From Hoylesella loescheii (GTDB taxonomy: Bacteria; Bacteroidota; Bacteroidia; Bacteroidales; Bacteroidaceae): a stretch of DNA of 64,000 bases. The notes under the pieces were generated by a model. The model saw only the letters and a list, made by a program, of their open reading frames with translations, was not told where the DNA came from and ran no database searches. How positions within the stretch are numbered: position 1 is the stretch's first letter; each line of letters opens with the position of its first letter. The DNA lies in contig JADYUK010000001.1 of NCBI GenBank assembly GCA_021531755.1, positions 1-64,000 on the forward strand. Direction: 5' to 3'. Shown piece after piece: positions 8,539 to 17,767 of the stretch. Both the position numbers and the translations under genes were made by a program.

Positions 8539-9204
8539 ATGAGAACGAAAACCCTTATCCTATCGCTCATCTCGATGATGATGCCACTCTCCAGCCTCTG
8601 TTCCGCCGCAGACAGCCATAAGGAGAAAGCCCAGAAACCTGTATATACCAAGATATACAAGGACAGTAAGCTCAACAAGAAAGCCAGGAAATGGGTCCGG
8701 AGCGGAGCGTGGAGAAATGGATTCACAAAGGCAAGCCCCGACGGTATGGTCAATCTTACCGACTTCTATTTGCAATATAATGCAAATCCAGAGCCGTGGG
8801 TGATACTTTTCAGATGGCTACAGGAGACAGACCTGCTCGCCATACCCCGAGGCAAGCACAAGATACCGGGGTCAGAACTCGTGGCCAGTGTGGAGGACAG
8901 CGAGAATGAGGCGATTGAGAAACGGAAGTCAGAGAGTCACAAGCTGAATATCGACTTCATGTATGTCGTCAGCGGCACAGAGGGTTTCTTGCGCCTCGAC
9001 CATAATACCTCAACTGTCAGCGTCCCGTACAAACCCGATGTCATGAGGTATAGTTATGACGTGGAAAAGGCTGAAAGGATAGAGTCAAAGCCAGGGCGTT
9101 TCATCATCATGTTCCCCGACGACTGGCACGTCGCCAAAGTGAAAACAGGGCTTGAAGACCAGAAAATCCGCGTCATCGTCGTGAAAATGCCATATAAGGA
9201 ATAA
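8539..9204 (+). CDS. YhcH/YjgK/YiaL-family protein with signal peptide
   Basis: The 221-residue product begins with a signal peptide (residues 1 to about 23, ending LCSAAD) and then matches the YhcH/YjgK/YiaL (DUF386) fold. ESHKLNIDFMYVVSGTEG and PGRFIIMFPDDWHVAKV correspond to the family's cupin-like metal-site motifs. Cytosolic relatives are linked to sialic acid or sugar-acid metabolism; secreted versions occur in Bacteroidota and their role is not established. It follows the dehydrogenase gene by 25 bases on the same strand and may be cotranscribed. Confidence 0.8.
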   Translation: MRTKTLILSLISMMMPLSSLCSAADSHKEKAQKPVYTKIYKDSKLNKKARKWVRSGAWRNGFTKASPDGMVNLTDFYLQYNANPEPWVILFRWLQETDLLAIPRGKHKIPGSELVASVEDSENEAIEKRKSESHKLNIDFMYVVSGTEGFLRLDHNTSTVSVPYKPDVMRYSYDVEKAERIESKPGRFIIMFPDDWHVAKVKTGLEDQKIRVIVVKMPYKE

Positions 9205-9312
9205 TCTGTGTTTTTGTCCGCATCATGCTGATTATTAATCGTCTATGCTGTATTTGGCGTGATTGGGCTATTTGTGATTAATATTTTTTAACGAAATAAT
9301 ATTAAGAAAAAG

Positions 9313-9343
9313 TTTTGATTTACGTCAATATTAACTATCTTTG
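9313..9343 (+). promoter_or_regulatory. Promoter of the 6S-like RNA
   Basis: TTTTG at 9313-9317 and TATCTTTG at 9336-9343 are spaced 18 bases apart, close to the Bacteroidota consensus. No protein frame follows, so the transcript is expected to be non-coding. Confidence 0.7.
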
Positions 9344-9349
9344 CACAAG

Positions 9350-9560
9350 TTTTTAAAAGATAAGGTGCTCTAAAGGCATGTATTCTTTTGACAACCCACC
9401 ACATCAGCCCGGCTCGTCAGACGCTTTCAGCCTCACCTGAATGCATGATAATCATCAGGAGAATAACCATGGTAAGGGCGTCCTGCTGCGGTGGGGGAAC
9501 AGACAACGAGAACCAATCTTTGTAATACCTATTATAAATCTTCCACATGCGTGTGGAATT
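9350..9560 (+). ncRNA. Structured RNA, 6S-like
   Basis: The region folds by eye into one long rod. AGGT 9363-9366 pairs with 9527-9530, AAAG 9372-9375 with 9518-9521, TTCT 9383-9386 with 9509-9512, CCCACC 9395-9400 with 9490-9495, CAGC 9405-9408 with 9485-9488, GACGC 9420-9424 with 9478-9482, and CCTGA 9436-9440 with 9455-9459. A perfect 7-bp hairpin (ttccaca/tgtggaa, 9541-9558) closes the end. A rod of nested helices with internal loops, about 190 bases long and with its own promoter, is the shape of 6S RNA, which mimics open promoter DNA for RNA polymerase. The identity is inferred from shape only; another Bacteroidales structured RNA is possible. Confidence 0.5.
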
Positions 9561-9587
9561 ACTTAAGCCTAAACACATCAACAAAAA

Positions 9588-9636
9588 GATAGGGAGCAGA
9601 CGCTGGCCGATAGCGTTCGCTTCCTATCGTTGTTTT
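9588..9636 (+). terminator. Two-tier terminator hairpin
   Basis: Outer arms 9588-9597 and 9619-9628 (gataggg/cctatc type) enclose inner arms acgct 9600-9604 and agcgt 9612-9616, followed by gttgtttt. It terminates the transcript from the 9313-9343 promoter or any readthrough. Confidence 0.7.
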
Positions 9637-9731
9637 ATATGTTCCGCCCGACAGTGAGGTATGAAACTGGCTCGTGCAAAATCGTACAATATACCCCCAA
9701 TTTTCGCTCCACTCTTGATTATCCATCCATT

Positions 9732-9911
9732 TATTCAAGCGAGGCGAAGGAGAGGGGAGCTTTCAGGTAAGCAACTTCGTCCCCTCACACTCATTTAATC
9801 GAGGCGAAGGAGAGGGGAGCTTTCAGAAAAGCAACTCCCTCTCCTCCCATTCGTTCAAGCGAGGCGAAGGGCGACGCGCCTCTCAGAAAAGCAACTCCTT
9901 CCCCTCGCATT
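9732..9911 (+). repeat. 60-bp tandem repeat, three copies
   Basis: Copies start at 9732, 9792 and 9852 with an exact 60-base period. Each contains gaggcgaagg and tcag-aagcaact; copies 1 and 2 share gagaggggagctttcag exactly, while copy 3 differs in the middle (gcgacgcgcc). The array lies between the 6S-like RNA terminator and a degenerate minus-strand frame. Confidence 0.9.
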
Positions 9912-9955
9912 GACCTTTTTGCCTCTCCGTCGCATCCCTCCACACATGTCCCCGA

Positions 9956-10480
9956 TTACTTGGCCGTGACGGTGGCTGCAGTACTGCTGGTGATGACAGT
10001 CGGGTTGATGAAGAATACATCATTCACATTAATATCCCATGCGGTGGGTTTGGCTGTACCAGACTTGACAGATATACTGCCCTTGCCAAGATTCGGGGCT
10101 GTGAGGAGACCGAGGGAGTTTGAGACGTTGCTGGCAAACTTATATGTGCAGATTGCCTCGCCAGAGGTGTTACAGAGGGTATAGTAGTTTGCCGAAGAAT
10201 AGCTTGATGGCGACGAACCGAGATAATAGCCTTGTGTAGCAGTGCCTATGCTCGATGTGCCGCTGCTGCCCATCCTTCCACCGGCGGTGACAGCGATGCC
10301 GCCCGTCACAACGATGTATGAGCCAAGTAAGCTTGACTTCGTCTTCCTCCTTCGCGCCTCGGCAATATTCAAGCAAGCTTGACTATTGCTCTCGGCTTGG
10401 CGTCGGTTGACTCTGCTATCGTTTGTACGATATTTCGGGATAGCCCAAGCAAGGAGGAAAAAGACAAAGTCAAAACTCAC
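9956..10480 (-). pseudogene. Secreted-protein-like frame fused to repeat DNA (probable remnant)
   Basis: A minus-strand frame with a GTG start at 10480 encodes 174 residues. The first third (to about residue 50) is translated from a copy of the dispersed palindromic repeat (10331-10411) and is not protein-like. The rest, from LGSYIVVTGGIAVTAGG onwards, is rich in Gly, Ser, Thr and Ala with a regular core (CTYKFASNVSNSLG, WDINVNDVFFINPTVI) and looks like part of a secreted or surface protein. I recognise no family. The best reading is a gene fragment whose 5' part was replaced by repeat DNA; a small real gene is possible. Confidence 0.35.
10331..10411 (-). repeat. Dispersed REP-like palindromic repeat (copy near hflX)
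   Basis: The block shares cgtcttc-tccttcgcgcctcgg and ctctcggcttg-cgtc with the block at 42498-42580. Its centre is an imperfect palindrome (gcaata-ttcaagc-aa-gcttgac-tattgc). Confidence 0.65.
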
Positions 10481-10518
10481 TTTTTGAGAAGTAATAATTG
10501 AAAATTAATGTCATTGAC

Positions 10519-10550
10519 TTTGCATTAATGGAATATTATTAGTAACTTTG
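10519..10550 (+). promoter_or_regulatory. Consensus promoter of hflX
   Basis: TTTG at 10519-10522, 20 bases, then TAACTTTG at 10543-10550 match the Bacteroidota consensus exactly. The ATG at 10556 is only five bases further, so the mRNA is predicted to be leaderless or nearly so. Confidence 0.85.
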
Positions 10551-10555
10551 CGCCT

Positions 10556-11896
10556 ATGAAAGAATTTGTAATCTCAGAGACAAAAACAGAATATGCAGTC
10601 CTCGTCGGGCTTATCACTCCACAGCAGAGCGAGTCGAAGACACGTGAATATCTTGACGAGCTGGAATTCCTGGCCGATACAGCAGGAGCAGTGACTGTGA
10701 GACGCTTCACGCAGAGAGTGAACGGACCATCGAGCGTCACATATATTGGCAAGGGAAAACTGGAGGAAATACGCAGATACATAGAAGACTGTGAGGAACG
10801 GGCTGAGAGAGGTGAGGTCTACTACCCACAGCGTGAGGAGAACAAGCCCTACACAGGCGATACACCATACAGTCAGGACAATGCCGAAGGCGTAGAGCCT
10901 GTCCCGTACCAGCCCATCGGTATGGTAATCTTCGATGATGAGCTGTCTGCCAAACAGATACGCAATATAGAGCAGGAGCTGAAAGTGAAGATTCTCGACC
11001 GTACCAGCCTTATTCTCGATATCTTCGCCATGAGAGCCCAGACAGCTAACGCCAAGACACAGGTGGAGCTGGCCCAATACAGATACATGCTCCCGAGACT
11101 GCAAAGACTGTGGACTCACCTTGAGCGTCAGGGAGGCGGCTCTGGCTCAGGAGGCGGAAAAGGCTCTGTCGGACTGAGAGGCCCAGGAGAGACACAGCTC
11201 GAGATGGACCGCCGTATCATACTCAACCGTATGTCGCTGCTGAAGGAAAGGCTGGCAGAGATAGACCGGCAGAAGACAACACAACGGAAGAACCGCGGCA
11301 GGATGATACGCGTCGCTCTCGTCGGATATACAAACGTGGGCAAATCGACAATCATGAATATGCTGTCGAAGAGCGAGGTCTTCGCAGAGAACAAACTCTT
11401 CGCGACACTCGACACGACGGTGAGGAAGGTGGTCATAGACAACCTCCCATTCCTGCTCGCAGATACCGTGGGATTCATACGCAAGCTCCCTACCGACCTC
11501 GTCGACTCGTTCAAGTCGACACTCGACGAGACACGTGAGGCTGACCTCCTGCTACATGTCGTGGACATATCACACCCGGACTTCGAGGAACAGATAACTG
11601 TCGTGGAGAAAACCCTGGCAGACCTCGGATGTGCCGACAAACCCTCAATGATTGTCTTCAACAAAATCGACGCCTACACATGGACAGAACATGAGGAGGA
11701 TGACCTCTCGCCAGTGAAGAAAGGAGAGATACCACTCCGCGACCTGCAGAGGACATGGATGGCGAAGCTGAATGACAACTGCATGTTCATATCAGCCAGG
11801 GAAAAACAGAATATCGAGGAGTTTAGAGAGACCATATACAACAAGGTCAGAGAGCTCCACGTCCAGAAATATCCTTACAACGACTTCCTGTATTGA
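10556..11896 (+). CDS. hflX: GTPase HflX
   Basis: HflX is a ribosome-associated GTPase that splits or rescues stalled ribosomes under stress. The N-terminal HflX domain has [11 protein letters not shown] and [28 protein letters not shown] glycine-rich linker ([12 protein letters not shown]) precedes [15 protein letters not shown]. The G domain has G1 GYTNVGKS at residues 257-264 and G3 [11 protein letters not shown]4 is NKID. The 446 residues are near family length, but an insert of about 40 polar residues (roughly 81-120, including [13 protein letters not shown]) lies between the GKGK motif and VIFDDEL. A consensus promoter abuts the start codon. The gene appears to stand alone. Confidence 0.96.
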   Translation: MKEFVISETKTEYAVLVGLITPQQSESKTREYLDELEFLADTAGAVTVRRFTQRVNGPSSVTYIGKGKLEEIRRYIEDCEERAERGEVYYPQREENKPYTGDTPYSQDNAEGVEPVPYQPIGMVIFDDELSAKQIRNIEQELKVKILDRTSLILDIFAMRAQTANAKTQVELAQYRYMLPRLQRLWTHLERQGGGSGSGGGKGSVGLRGPGETQLEMDRRIILNRMSLLKERLAEIDRQKTTQRKNRGRMIRVALVGYTNVGKSTIMNMLSKSEVFAENKLFATLDTTVRKVVIDNLPFLLADTVGFIRKLPTDLVDSFKSTLDETREADLLLHVVDISHPDFEEQITVVEKTLADLGCADKPSMIVFNKIDAYTWTEHEEDDLSPVKKGEIPLRDLQRTWMAKLNDNCMFISAREKQNIEEFRETIYNKVRELHVQKYPYNDFLY

Positions 11897-11906
11897 CAGC
11901 ACAAGT

Positions 11907-12008
11907 GTGCTCACTCCACCCCCCGTTGATAGAGTGTGGGCTGGAATGGGATGGTGCCCCCCTCCGTTGGTACAGTGAGGGCTGGAATGGGATGGTGCTC
12001 ACTCCTGG
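11907..12008 (+). repeat. Tandem repeat of 41-47 bp, two copies plus a partial
   Basis: Copies at 11907-11953 and 11954-11994 share gtgc, cccgttg-ta-agtg-gggctggaatgggatg; the block gtgctcactcct at 11995-12006 begins a third. The array fills the gap between hflX and the DUF4954 gene. Confidence 0.85.
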
Positions 12009-12049
12009 GGAAAATGATGACAAAGTAAGTCAATATTCTTGAAACCAAT

Positions 12050-13729
12050 ATGACAACATACCGTGGACTAACAGAGAAGGAGAAGTCAATCCTTGAGAGC
12101 CAGCACTGCCATTCAAGCGACTGGTGCCAGATAGAGGTGGCGGAGAATTTCACACCCTACGATATACACAATGTCACGTTTGATGGCCCAGTGCGTATAG
12201 GCTCCATGTGCCGTATGCGCAATGTGGGCATAATACGCACTACAGACGATGCCACCTTTGGCGACGGCATAACCATCAGTGTGCTCAATGAGGGAGGTGA
12301 CGGCAATGTCATCATCTACCATGGCCTCACGGCACAGATGGCGGCCTTCATGGTCAGACACAGCCATGACCACACCCTGTGGGAGGCACTCAGAGCTATG
12401 ATAAGGCGCGAGGTGGACAGCCTCAAGCCTATATGCACCACGATATGTGACAATGTGACAATATACGACACAAGGGAGATAACCAACGCCATGATAGGCG
12501 ATTCGACAGAGATAGCGGGAGCCTCACGCCTTGCAGAGTGTACACTGAATGGCGGCTCTGATGCAAGCATCCTCGTCTCTGACGGTGTCATATGCGACAA
12601 CTGCATCATCGGAGCAGGAGCGTCGCTGACAGATTATGCCAAACTCTACGACTGCTACGTGGGCGAGGCATGCCACATAGGACGTGGATTCACTGCCGAG
12701 AACAGCCTCTTCTTCGCCAACTCGCATATGGACAATGGAGAGGCCTGTGCGGCCCTCTGTGGCCCTTTCTCCGTCTCCCACCATAAATCATCCCTGCTCA
12801 TCGGAGGGGAATACTCCTTCTATAATGCCGGCTCAGGCACAAACTTCTCAAATCATGCCTATAAGATGGGGCCGATACACTGGGGAGCGCTCATGCGGGG
12901 CAGCAAGACAGCAAGCGGGGCACACACGCTATGGCCCGCATGCATAGGGCCGTTCTCTATGGTCATGGGCAAGGTGGCGTCCCACCCTGATGCATCACAG
13001 ATGCCATTCTCGTACATCATAGCCCAGGGAGAGACGACATGGCTCGTGCCAGGCCGTAACCTGACAACCGTCGGCACATACCGGGATATCAACAAATGGC
13101 CCAAGAGGGACAGGAGACCAAGAGGCAGAAGGACATCACTCGTAGAGTATGACTGGCTCAACCCCATGACAATCGGGCTGTGTGTGGAGGGACGTAACAT
13201 ACTGGAACGTATCAGAAGGGAAATGGGCGACAACGCCGCATCATACAACTGGAACGGCATGTACATAAAGAACTCCTCGCTCCATAAAGGCATAAGGCTG
13301 TATAATATGGCCATAAGGCTCGGTATGCTGAAGGCACTCGAGGAGCATGAGCCGACGCTGCCAATGTCTGCCTCCGGCACAGGGACCTGGACAGATATGC
13401 TCGGCATGCTCGTCCCAGAGACAGAGATAAACTCACTTGCTGAGGATATACGCAGCGGGATATTGACAGAGATAGCCGATGTCGAGGCCACAATGCATGA
13501 TATGTTCCAGGCGTACAGCGAGTATAAGTGGACATGGTTCTACAGCCTGATACTCAAGGAGTGTAACATCGACTCTCTCACACATGACGACGCCGTAGCC
13601 CTCACTGCACAACTGACGAGAACAAGAGAGGAATGGACAGCCGCCATCAAGTATGACGCAGAGAAAGAATACGCGATGGGCGATGTCGACGAGGATACCC
13701 TGAATGATTTCGTCAGGACGATAGAGTGA
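12050..13729 (+). CDS. DUF4954 family protein (left-handed beta-helix)
   Basis: The 559-residue protein matches the DUF4954 family found mostly in Bacteroidota. Its central region shows hexapeptide-like turns typical of left-handed parallel beta-helices: VICDNCIIGAGASLTDYAKLY and DCYVGEACHIGRG, then NSLFFANSHMDNGEACA. The start fits FTPYDIHNVTFDGPVRIG. Beta-helix proteins of this kind are often acyl- or nucleotidyl-transferases, and some relatives have been annotated as nucleotide-sugar enzymes, but no activity is established for this family. Lys/Arg-rich segments (KWPKRDRRPRGRRTSL) lie before the helical C-terminal third. It lies 119 bases before fumarase on the same strand. Confidence 0.8.
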   Translation: MTTYRGLTEKEKSILESQHCHSSDWCQIEVAENFTPYDIHNVTFDGPVRIGSMCRMRNVGIIRTTDDATFGDGITISVLNEGGDGNVIIYHGLTAQMAAFMVRHSHDHTLWEALRAMIRREVDSLKPICTTICDNVTIYDTREITNAMIGDSTEIAGASRLAECTLNGGSDASILVSDGVICDNCIIGAGASLTDYAKLYDCYVGEACHIGRGFTAENSLFFANSHMDNGEACAALCGPFSVSHHKSSLLIGGEYSFYNAGSGTNFSNHAYKMGPIHWGALMRGSKTASGAHTLWPACIGPFSMVMGKVASHPDASQMPFSYIIAQGETTWLVPGRNLTTVGTYRDINKWPKRDRRPRGRRTSLVEYDWLNPMTIGLCVEGRNILERIRREMGDNAASYNWNGMYIKNSSLHKGIRLYNMAIRLGMLKALEEHEPTLPMSASGTGTWTDMLGMLVPETEINSLAEDIRSGILTEIADVEATMHDMFQAYSEYKWTWFYSLILKECNIDSLTHDDAVALTAQLTRTREEWTAAIKYDAEKEYAMGDVDEDTLNDFVRTIE

Positions 13730-13848
13730 ACTCTCGGGTGAAAGTCGGAGGGAATCCACCGGTTAAGCTCAACCTATACTATAATATAAAGAAAAGTGTG
13801 GAGCTGGTTGACAGTGCCCGCATAAACCCAATAACAGCATAAAATATT

Positions 13849-15468
13849 ATGGCAAATCCAGATTTCAAGTACGCGCCAATGTTCCAGCTTGGCGAAGACA
13901 AGACAGAATACCGCCTCCTCTCCAAGGAAGGAGTTTCTGTCAGTGAGTTTGAGGGGACCCCAATCCTCAAAGTGACAGAAGAAGCCCTCGAGCTCCTCAC
14001 CACACAGGCATTCCATGATGTCAACTTCATGCTGCGCCGTGAGCATAATGAGGAAGTGGCAGCCATACTCAATGACCCCTCAGCCTCTGACAACGACAAA
14101 TACGTAGCCCTCACCATGCTCCGCAACGCTGAGGTCTCATGCAAGGGGAAACTGCCGTTCTGCCAGGATACAGGCACAGCGATAATCCATGGAGAGAAAG
14201 GCCAGCAGGTATGGACCGGATTCGAGGATGAGGAGCCTCTGGCAAAAGGTGTCTATAACACATACACCACAGACAATCTCCGCTACTCGCAGAATGCCCC
14301 CCTCACCATGTACGATGAGGTCAACACACGCTGCAATCTCCCTGCCCAGATAGATATCGAGGCAGTACAGGGCATGGAGTACAAGTTCCTCTGTGTCGTG
14401 AAGGGTGGAGGCTCAGCCAACAAGACATACCTCTACCAGGAGACAAAGGCACGCATACAGAATCCTGGCACTCTCGTCCCCTTCCTTGTCAGCAAGATCA
14501 AGACCCTCGGCACAGCAGCCTGTCCTCCTTACCATATCGCCATCGTCGTCGGAGGAACATCAGCAGAGAAGAACCTCCTGACTGTCAAGCTGGCTTCAAC
14601 TAAGTATTATGACTCGCTGCCCACAACAGGCGATGAGACAGGGCGCGCATTCCGCGATATCGAGCTTGAGAAGCAGCTCCTCGAGGAGACACGCAAGATA
14701 GGATTCGGCGCACAGTTCGGAGGCGTCGCCTACGCCCATGACATCCGCGTCATCCGTCTTCCACGCCATGGCGCATCATGCCCGATAGGTCTCGGCGTGT
14801 CATGCTCTGCCGACCGTAACATTAAGGCCAAGATTGACAAGGACGGTGTATGGCTCGAGAAGATGGACGACAAACCTTATGAGCTTATCCCAGAGGCGCT
14901 CCGTCAGGCAGGCGAGGGCGATGCCGTTCGTATAGACCTTGACCAGCCGATAGCCGAGGTCTGCAAGGAGCTCTCCAAGTATCCTGTCGCCACACGCGTC
15001 TCCCTTAACGGCACAATCATCGTCGCCCGTGATATCGCCCATGCCAAGATCAAGGCTCGTCTTGACGCAGGTGAGGGTATGCCACAGTATTTCAAGGACC
15101 ATCCTGTCCTCTATGCAGGCCCTGCCAAGACTCCAGAGGGAATGCCTTGCGGCTCTATGGGCCCGACAACTGCAGGACGCATGGACCCATACGTCGATGA
15201 GTTCCAGGACAATGGAGGTTCGCTCGTCATGATAGCAAAGGGCAACCGCTCACAGGCTGTCACAGACGCCTGCAAGAAACACGGCGGCTTCTACCTCGGC
15301 TCTATTGGTGGCGTAGCGGCTATCCTCTCCAGCTCGAGCATCAAGTCAATTGAGTGTGTCGAGTATCCAGAGCTTGGCATGGAGGCCGTATGGAAGATAC
15401 AGGTAGAGGACTTCCCTGCTTTCATCCTCGTCGACGACAAGGGAAACGACTTCTTCACACAGATATAG
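13849..15468 (+). CDS. Class I fumarate hydratase (4Fe-4S)
   Basis: The 539-residue enzyme interconverts fumarate and malate, in Bacteroidales mainly as part of the reductive branch to succinate and propionate. It combines the alpha and beta domains in one chain, like E. coli FumA/FumB. The three cluster cysteines are visible as PFCQDTG (C105), AACPPYH (C225) and ASCPIG (C311). A C-terminal [13 protein letters not shown] block and [14 protein letters not shown] belong to the beta domain. Length agrees with the family. The gene is convergent with aspS, and a bidirectional terminator at 15735-15784 separates them. Confidence 0.95.
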   Translation: MANPDFKYAPMFQLGEDKTEYRLLSKEGVSVSEFEGTPILKVTEEALELLTTQAFHDVNFMLRREHNEEVAAILNDPSASDNDKYVALTMLRNAEVSCKGKLPFCQDTGTAIIHGEKGQQVWTGFEDEEPLAKGVYNTYTTDNLRYSQNAPLTMYDEVNTRCNLPAQIDIEAVQGMEYKFLCVVKGGGSANKTYLYQETKARIQNPGTLVPFLVSKIKTLGTAACPPYHIAIVVGGTSAEKNLLTVKLASTKYYDSLPTTGDETGRAFRDIELEKQLLEETRKIGFGAQFGGVAYAHDIRVIRLPRHGASCPIGLGVSCSADRNIKAKIDKDGVWLEKMDDKPYELIPEALRQAGEGDAVRIDLDQPIAEVCKELSKYPVATRVSLNGTIIVARDIAHAKIKARLDAGEGMPQYFKDHPVLYAGPAKTPEGMPCGSMGPTTAGRMDPYVDEFQDNGGSLVMIAKGNRSQAVTDACKKHGGFYLGSIGGVAAILSSSSIKSIECVEYPELGMEAVWKIQVEDFPAFILVDDKGNDFFTQI

Positions 15469-15475
15469 TCGTATC

Positions 15476-15725
15476 TTCACACGGATGTCCACGGGAAATC
15501 ACGGGGAAGTTTTCTTTCACGCAAGGTGTTATCACACACGGAAAAGTCACGGGTTTCTCTTTTCACGAATTATCTTTTCTCTCACGACTTATCGAATTCT
15601 CGAATATGTTCTTTGGATATATCCCGTGGCAAAATATTCATCCGTGACTTTCCGTGTGATAAATTGATTCGATAATTAGTGAAAAGAGAACCCTGGGACT
15701 TTCCCGTGATATACCGTGTGATATA
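15476..15725. repeat. Nested inverted repeats of the ccgtgtg family
   Basis: The block at about 15529-15556 (tatcacacacggaaaag then tcacggg) is the reverse complement of 15641-15662 (ccgtgactttccgtgtgata). The block around 15546-15568 (gggtttctcttttcac) pairs with 15680-15697 (gtgaaaagagaaccctg). Together they could form a large stem-loop of about 200 bases. The left end (cttcacacggatgtcc) matches the dispersed family seen near 27032, 29305, 42351 and 46651. Confidence 0.75.
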
Positions 15726-15734
15726 TAGATAAAA

Positions 15735-15784
15735 AAAGCGGACGATATTACCCTCATTGTGTAGAGAGTGATATCGTCCGCTTT
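15735..15784. terminator. Bidirectional terminator between fumarase and aspS
   Basis: Arms 15735-15748 and 15771-15784 are perfectly complementary over 14 bases (aaagcggacgatat). An A-run precedes and the second arm ends in ttt, so the hairpin can end both convergent transcripts. Confidence 0.85.
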
Positions 15785-15883
15785 ATGTTCGGGGAGATAG
15801 GGTGGGAGGGATATTGCTGTTCCTCCTCTCCTTATGTCGATGTAGCCTATTGGGAAGAGGGTTATGTGTCTTGTCCTTCGTGC

Positions 15884-17647
15884 TTATTCCTTCTTCTCTG
15901 TCACGATGGCGAGGTTCAGCTCGTCAAGCTGTTTCTGGTCGATAGCGCCGGGAGCGTCGAGCATGACATCACGGCCTGAGTTGTTCTTCGGGAACGCTAT
16001 GACATCGCGTATGGAATCGAGACCTGCCATGATGCTGACGAAACGGTCAAGGCCGAAGGCGAGGCCTGCATGAGGCGGCGCGCCATACTTGAAGGCGTTG
16101 ATGAGGAATCCGAACTGTGACATCGCCCTCTCTGGAGTGAAGCCCAGCACCTCGAACATCTTCGCCTGAAGCTGCCCGTCGTGAATACGTAGAGAGCCTC
16201 CGCCGACCTCTATGCCGTTGCACACAAAATCGTATGCCTTCGCACGTACACGCTCTGGAGCGGTGTCAAGCAGAGGGATATCGTCGGGGTTAGGCATAGT
16301 GAATGGGTGGTGGGTGGACATGAGGCGCTGCTCCTCGTCGCTCCATTCAAAGAGAGGGAAGTCGATAATCCAGAGACACTCAAACCTGTTCTTGTCCATA
16401 AGACCGAGGCGACGCCCCATCTCAAGACGCAGGGCGCAGAGCTGCACGCGTGTCTTGTTGGCGTTGTCGCCTGAGAGAATGAGCAGTAGGTCGCCTTTCT
16501 TAGCTCCGGCTGTCTCTGCGACAGCCCTCAGATCGTCGGCGGTATAGAACTTGTCAATAGACGATTTGACTGTTCCGTCGTCGTTCATCTTGATGTATAC
16601 GAGACCCTTTGCCCCCACCTGCTGTGACTTGACGAAATCGGTCAGCTGGTCGAGCTGTTTGCGTGTGTACCCTGCACATCCCTCGCATACTATTCCACCG
16701 ATGTACTGTGCGCTATCAAAGACTGCGAACTTTCCTTCCGGGAAGACGCTCTTCAGCTCCTGGAACTCCATCCCGAAACGCAGGTCAGGCTTGTCAGAGC
16801 CGTACTTGCTCATCGCCTCGTGCCATGTCATCTGGCGCAGCTTCGCTGGCAGCTCCACTCCGCGGACTTCCTTGAAGAGATGGCGTGCCATATCCTCGAA
16901 GAGATCAATGACATCGTCCTGGTCGACAAATGACATCTCACAGTCTATCTGTGTGAACTCTGGCTGGCGGTCGGCTCTGAGGTCCTCGTCGCGGAAACAC
17001 TTCGCTATCTGGAAATAGCGGTCGAAGCCAGAGACCATGAGCAGCTGCTTCAGTGTCTGTGGCGACTGTGGCAGGGCGTAGAACTGCCCCGGGTTCATGC
17101 GTGACGGGACGACGAAGTCGCGTGCTCCCTCTGGTGTGGAGCCGATGAGAATAGGTGTCTCTACCTCTATGAACTGTTTCGAGTCAAGGAAATTGCGTAT
17201 GAGGATTGTCATACGGTGGCGCAACTCGAGATTCTTCCTCACTGCCGGGCGGCGCAGGTCAAGGTATCTGTATTTCATGCGGAGCTCGTCTCCGCCGTCG
17301 GTGTTGTCCTCTATTGTGAAGGGGGGAGTCTGGCTCTCGCTGATGATATTGAGCTCAGAGACGAGTATCTCTATGTCTCCAGTAGGCAGCTTCTTGTTCT
17401 TTGAGTACCGTTCGGCGACAGTGCCTCGGGCTTGTACGACGTATTCTCGTCCGAGACGTCCCGCCTTCTGCCTGAGCTCCTCGGCTGCAGACTCGTTGAA
17501 TGCGAGCTGTGTTATACCATAGCGGTCGCGGAGGTCAACGAATGTCAGCGAGCCAAGGTTATGCACTCCCTGCACCCATCCGGCGAGTGTCACTTCCTCG
17601 CCGACATTGTCTATGCGGAGTTCTCCGCAGGTTTTTGTTCTGTACAT
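15884..17647 (-). CDS. aspS: Aspartyl-tRNA synthetase
   Basis: AspS charges tRNA-Asp (bacterial type, 587 residues). The N-terminal anticodon-binding OB fold is seen in [26 protein letters not shown]. Class II motif 2 appears as [19 protein letters not shown] and motif 3 as [15 protein letters not shown]. The bacterial GAD insertion lies between them. The ATG is close to a perfect minus-strand promoter at 17683-17714. Bacterial AspRS may be discriminating or non-discriminating; this cannot be decided here, and no gatCAB gene is in the window. Confidence 0.97.
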   Translation of the reverse strand: MYRTKTCGELRIDNVGEEVTLAGWVQGVHNLGSLTFVDLRDRYGITQLAFNESAAEELRQKAGRLGREYVVQARGTVAERYSKNKKLPTGDIEILVSELNIISESQTPPFTIEDNTDGGDELRMKYRYLDLRRPAVRKNLELRHRMTILIRNFLDSKQFIEVETPILIGSTPEGARDFVVPSRMNPGQFYALPQSPQTLKQLLMVSGFDRYFQIAKCFRDEDLRADRQPEFTQIDCEMSFVDQDDVIDLFEDMARHLFKEVRGVELPAKLRQMTWHEAMSKYGSDKPDLRFGMEFQELKSVFPEGKFAVFDSAQYIGGIVCEGCAGYTRKQLDQLTDFVKSQQVGAKGLVYIKMNDDGTVKSSIDKFYTADDLRAVAETAGAKKGDLLLILSGDNANKTRVQLCALRLEMGRRLGLMDKNRFECLWIIDFPLFEWSDEEQRLMSTHHPFTMPNPDDIPLLDTAPERVRAKAYDFVCNGIEVGGGSLRIHDGQLQAKMFEVLGFTPERAMSQFGFLINAFKYGAPPHAGLAFGLDRFVSIMAGLDSIRDVIAFPKNNSGRDVMLDAPGAIDQKQLDELNLAIVTEKKE

Positions 17648-17682
17648 TTTATATATAAAGATGTATTGTTGTTTATTGAATG

Positions 17683-17714
17683 CAAAATTAATGAAAATTT
17701 ATGTAACGTGCAAA
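17683..17714 (-). promoter_or_regulatory. Consensus promoter of aspS
   Basis: On the minus strand TTTG (17711-17714), 20 bases and TAATTTTG (17683-17690) match the consensus exactly. It is divergent from, and about 20 bases away from, the orphan plus-strand promoter at 17732-17763. Confidence 0.85.
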
Positions 17715-17731
17715 AGTATTCTTGTTTTTTA

Positions 17732-17763
17732 TTTGCACAGACCGAAACTTTGTATTAAATTTG
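17732..17763 (+). promoter_or_regulatory. Orphan consensus promoter, plus strand
   Basis: TTTG at 17732-17735, 20 bases and TAAATTTG at 17756-17763 match the Bacteroidota consensus exactly. No normal protein gene follows on this strand before the terminator at 18143-18190. Confidence 0.8.
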
Positions 17764-17767
17764 CATA

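Larger units (their letters stand above)
9205..9955. other. Intergenic gap holding a structured RNA and a 60-bp tandem repeat
   Basis: No protein gene is seen. A consensus promoter at 9313-9343, a long imperfect hairpin RNA, two terminator-like hairpins and a 3 x 60 bp repeat occupy most of the interval; each has its own entry. Confidence 0.7.
15469..15883. other. Gap between fumarase and aspS with nested inverted repeats
   Basis: The gap between the convergent genes contains a member of the 'cacggatgtcc' repeat family, two long inverted-repeat pairs and the bidirectional terminator. No gene is supported. Confidence 0.7.
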
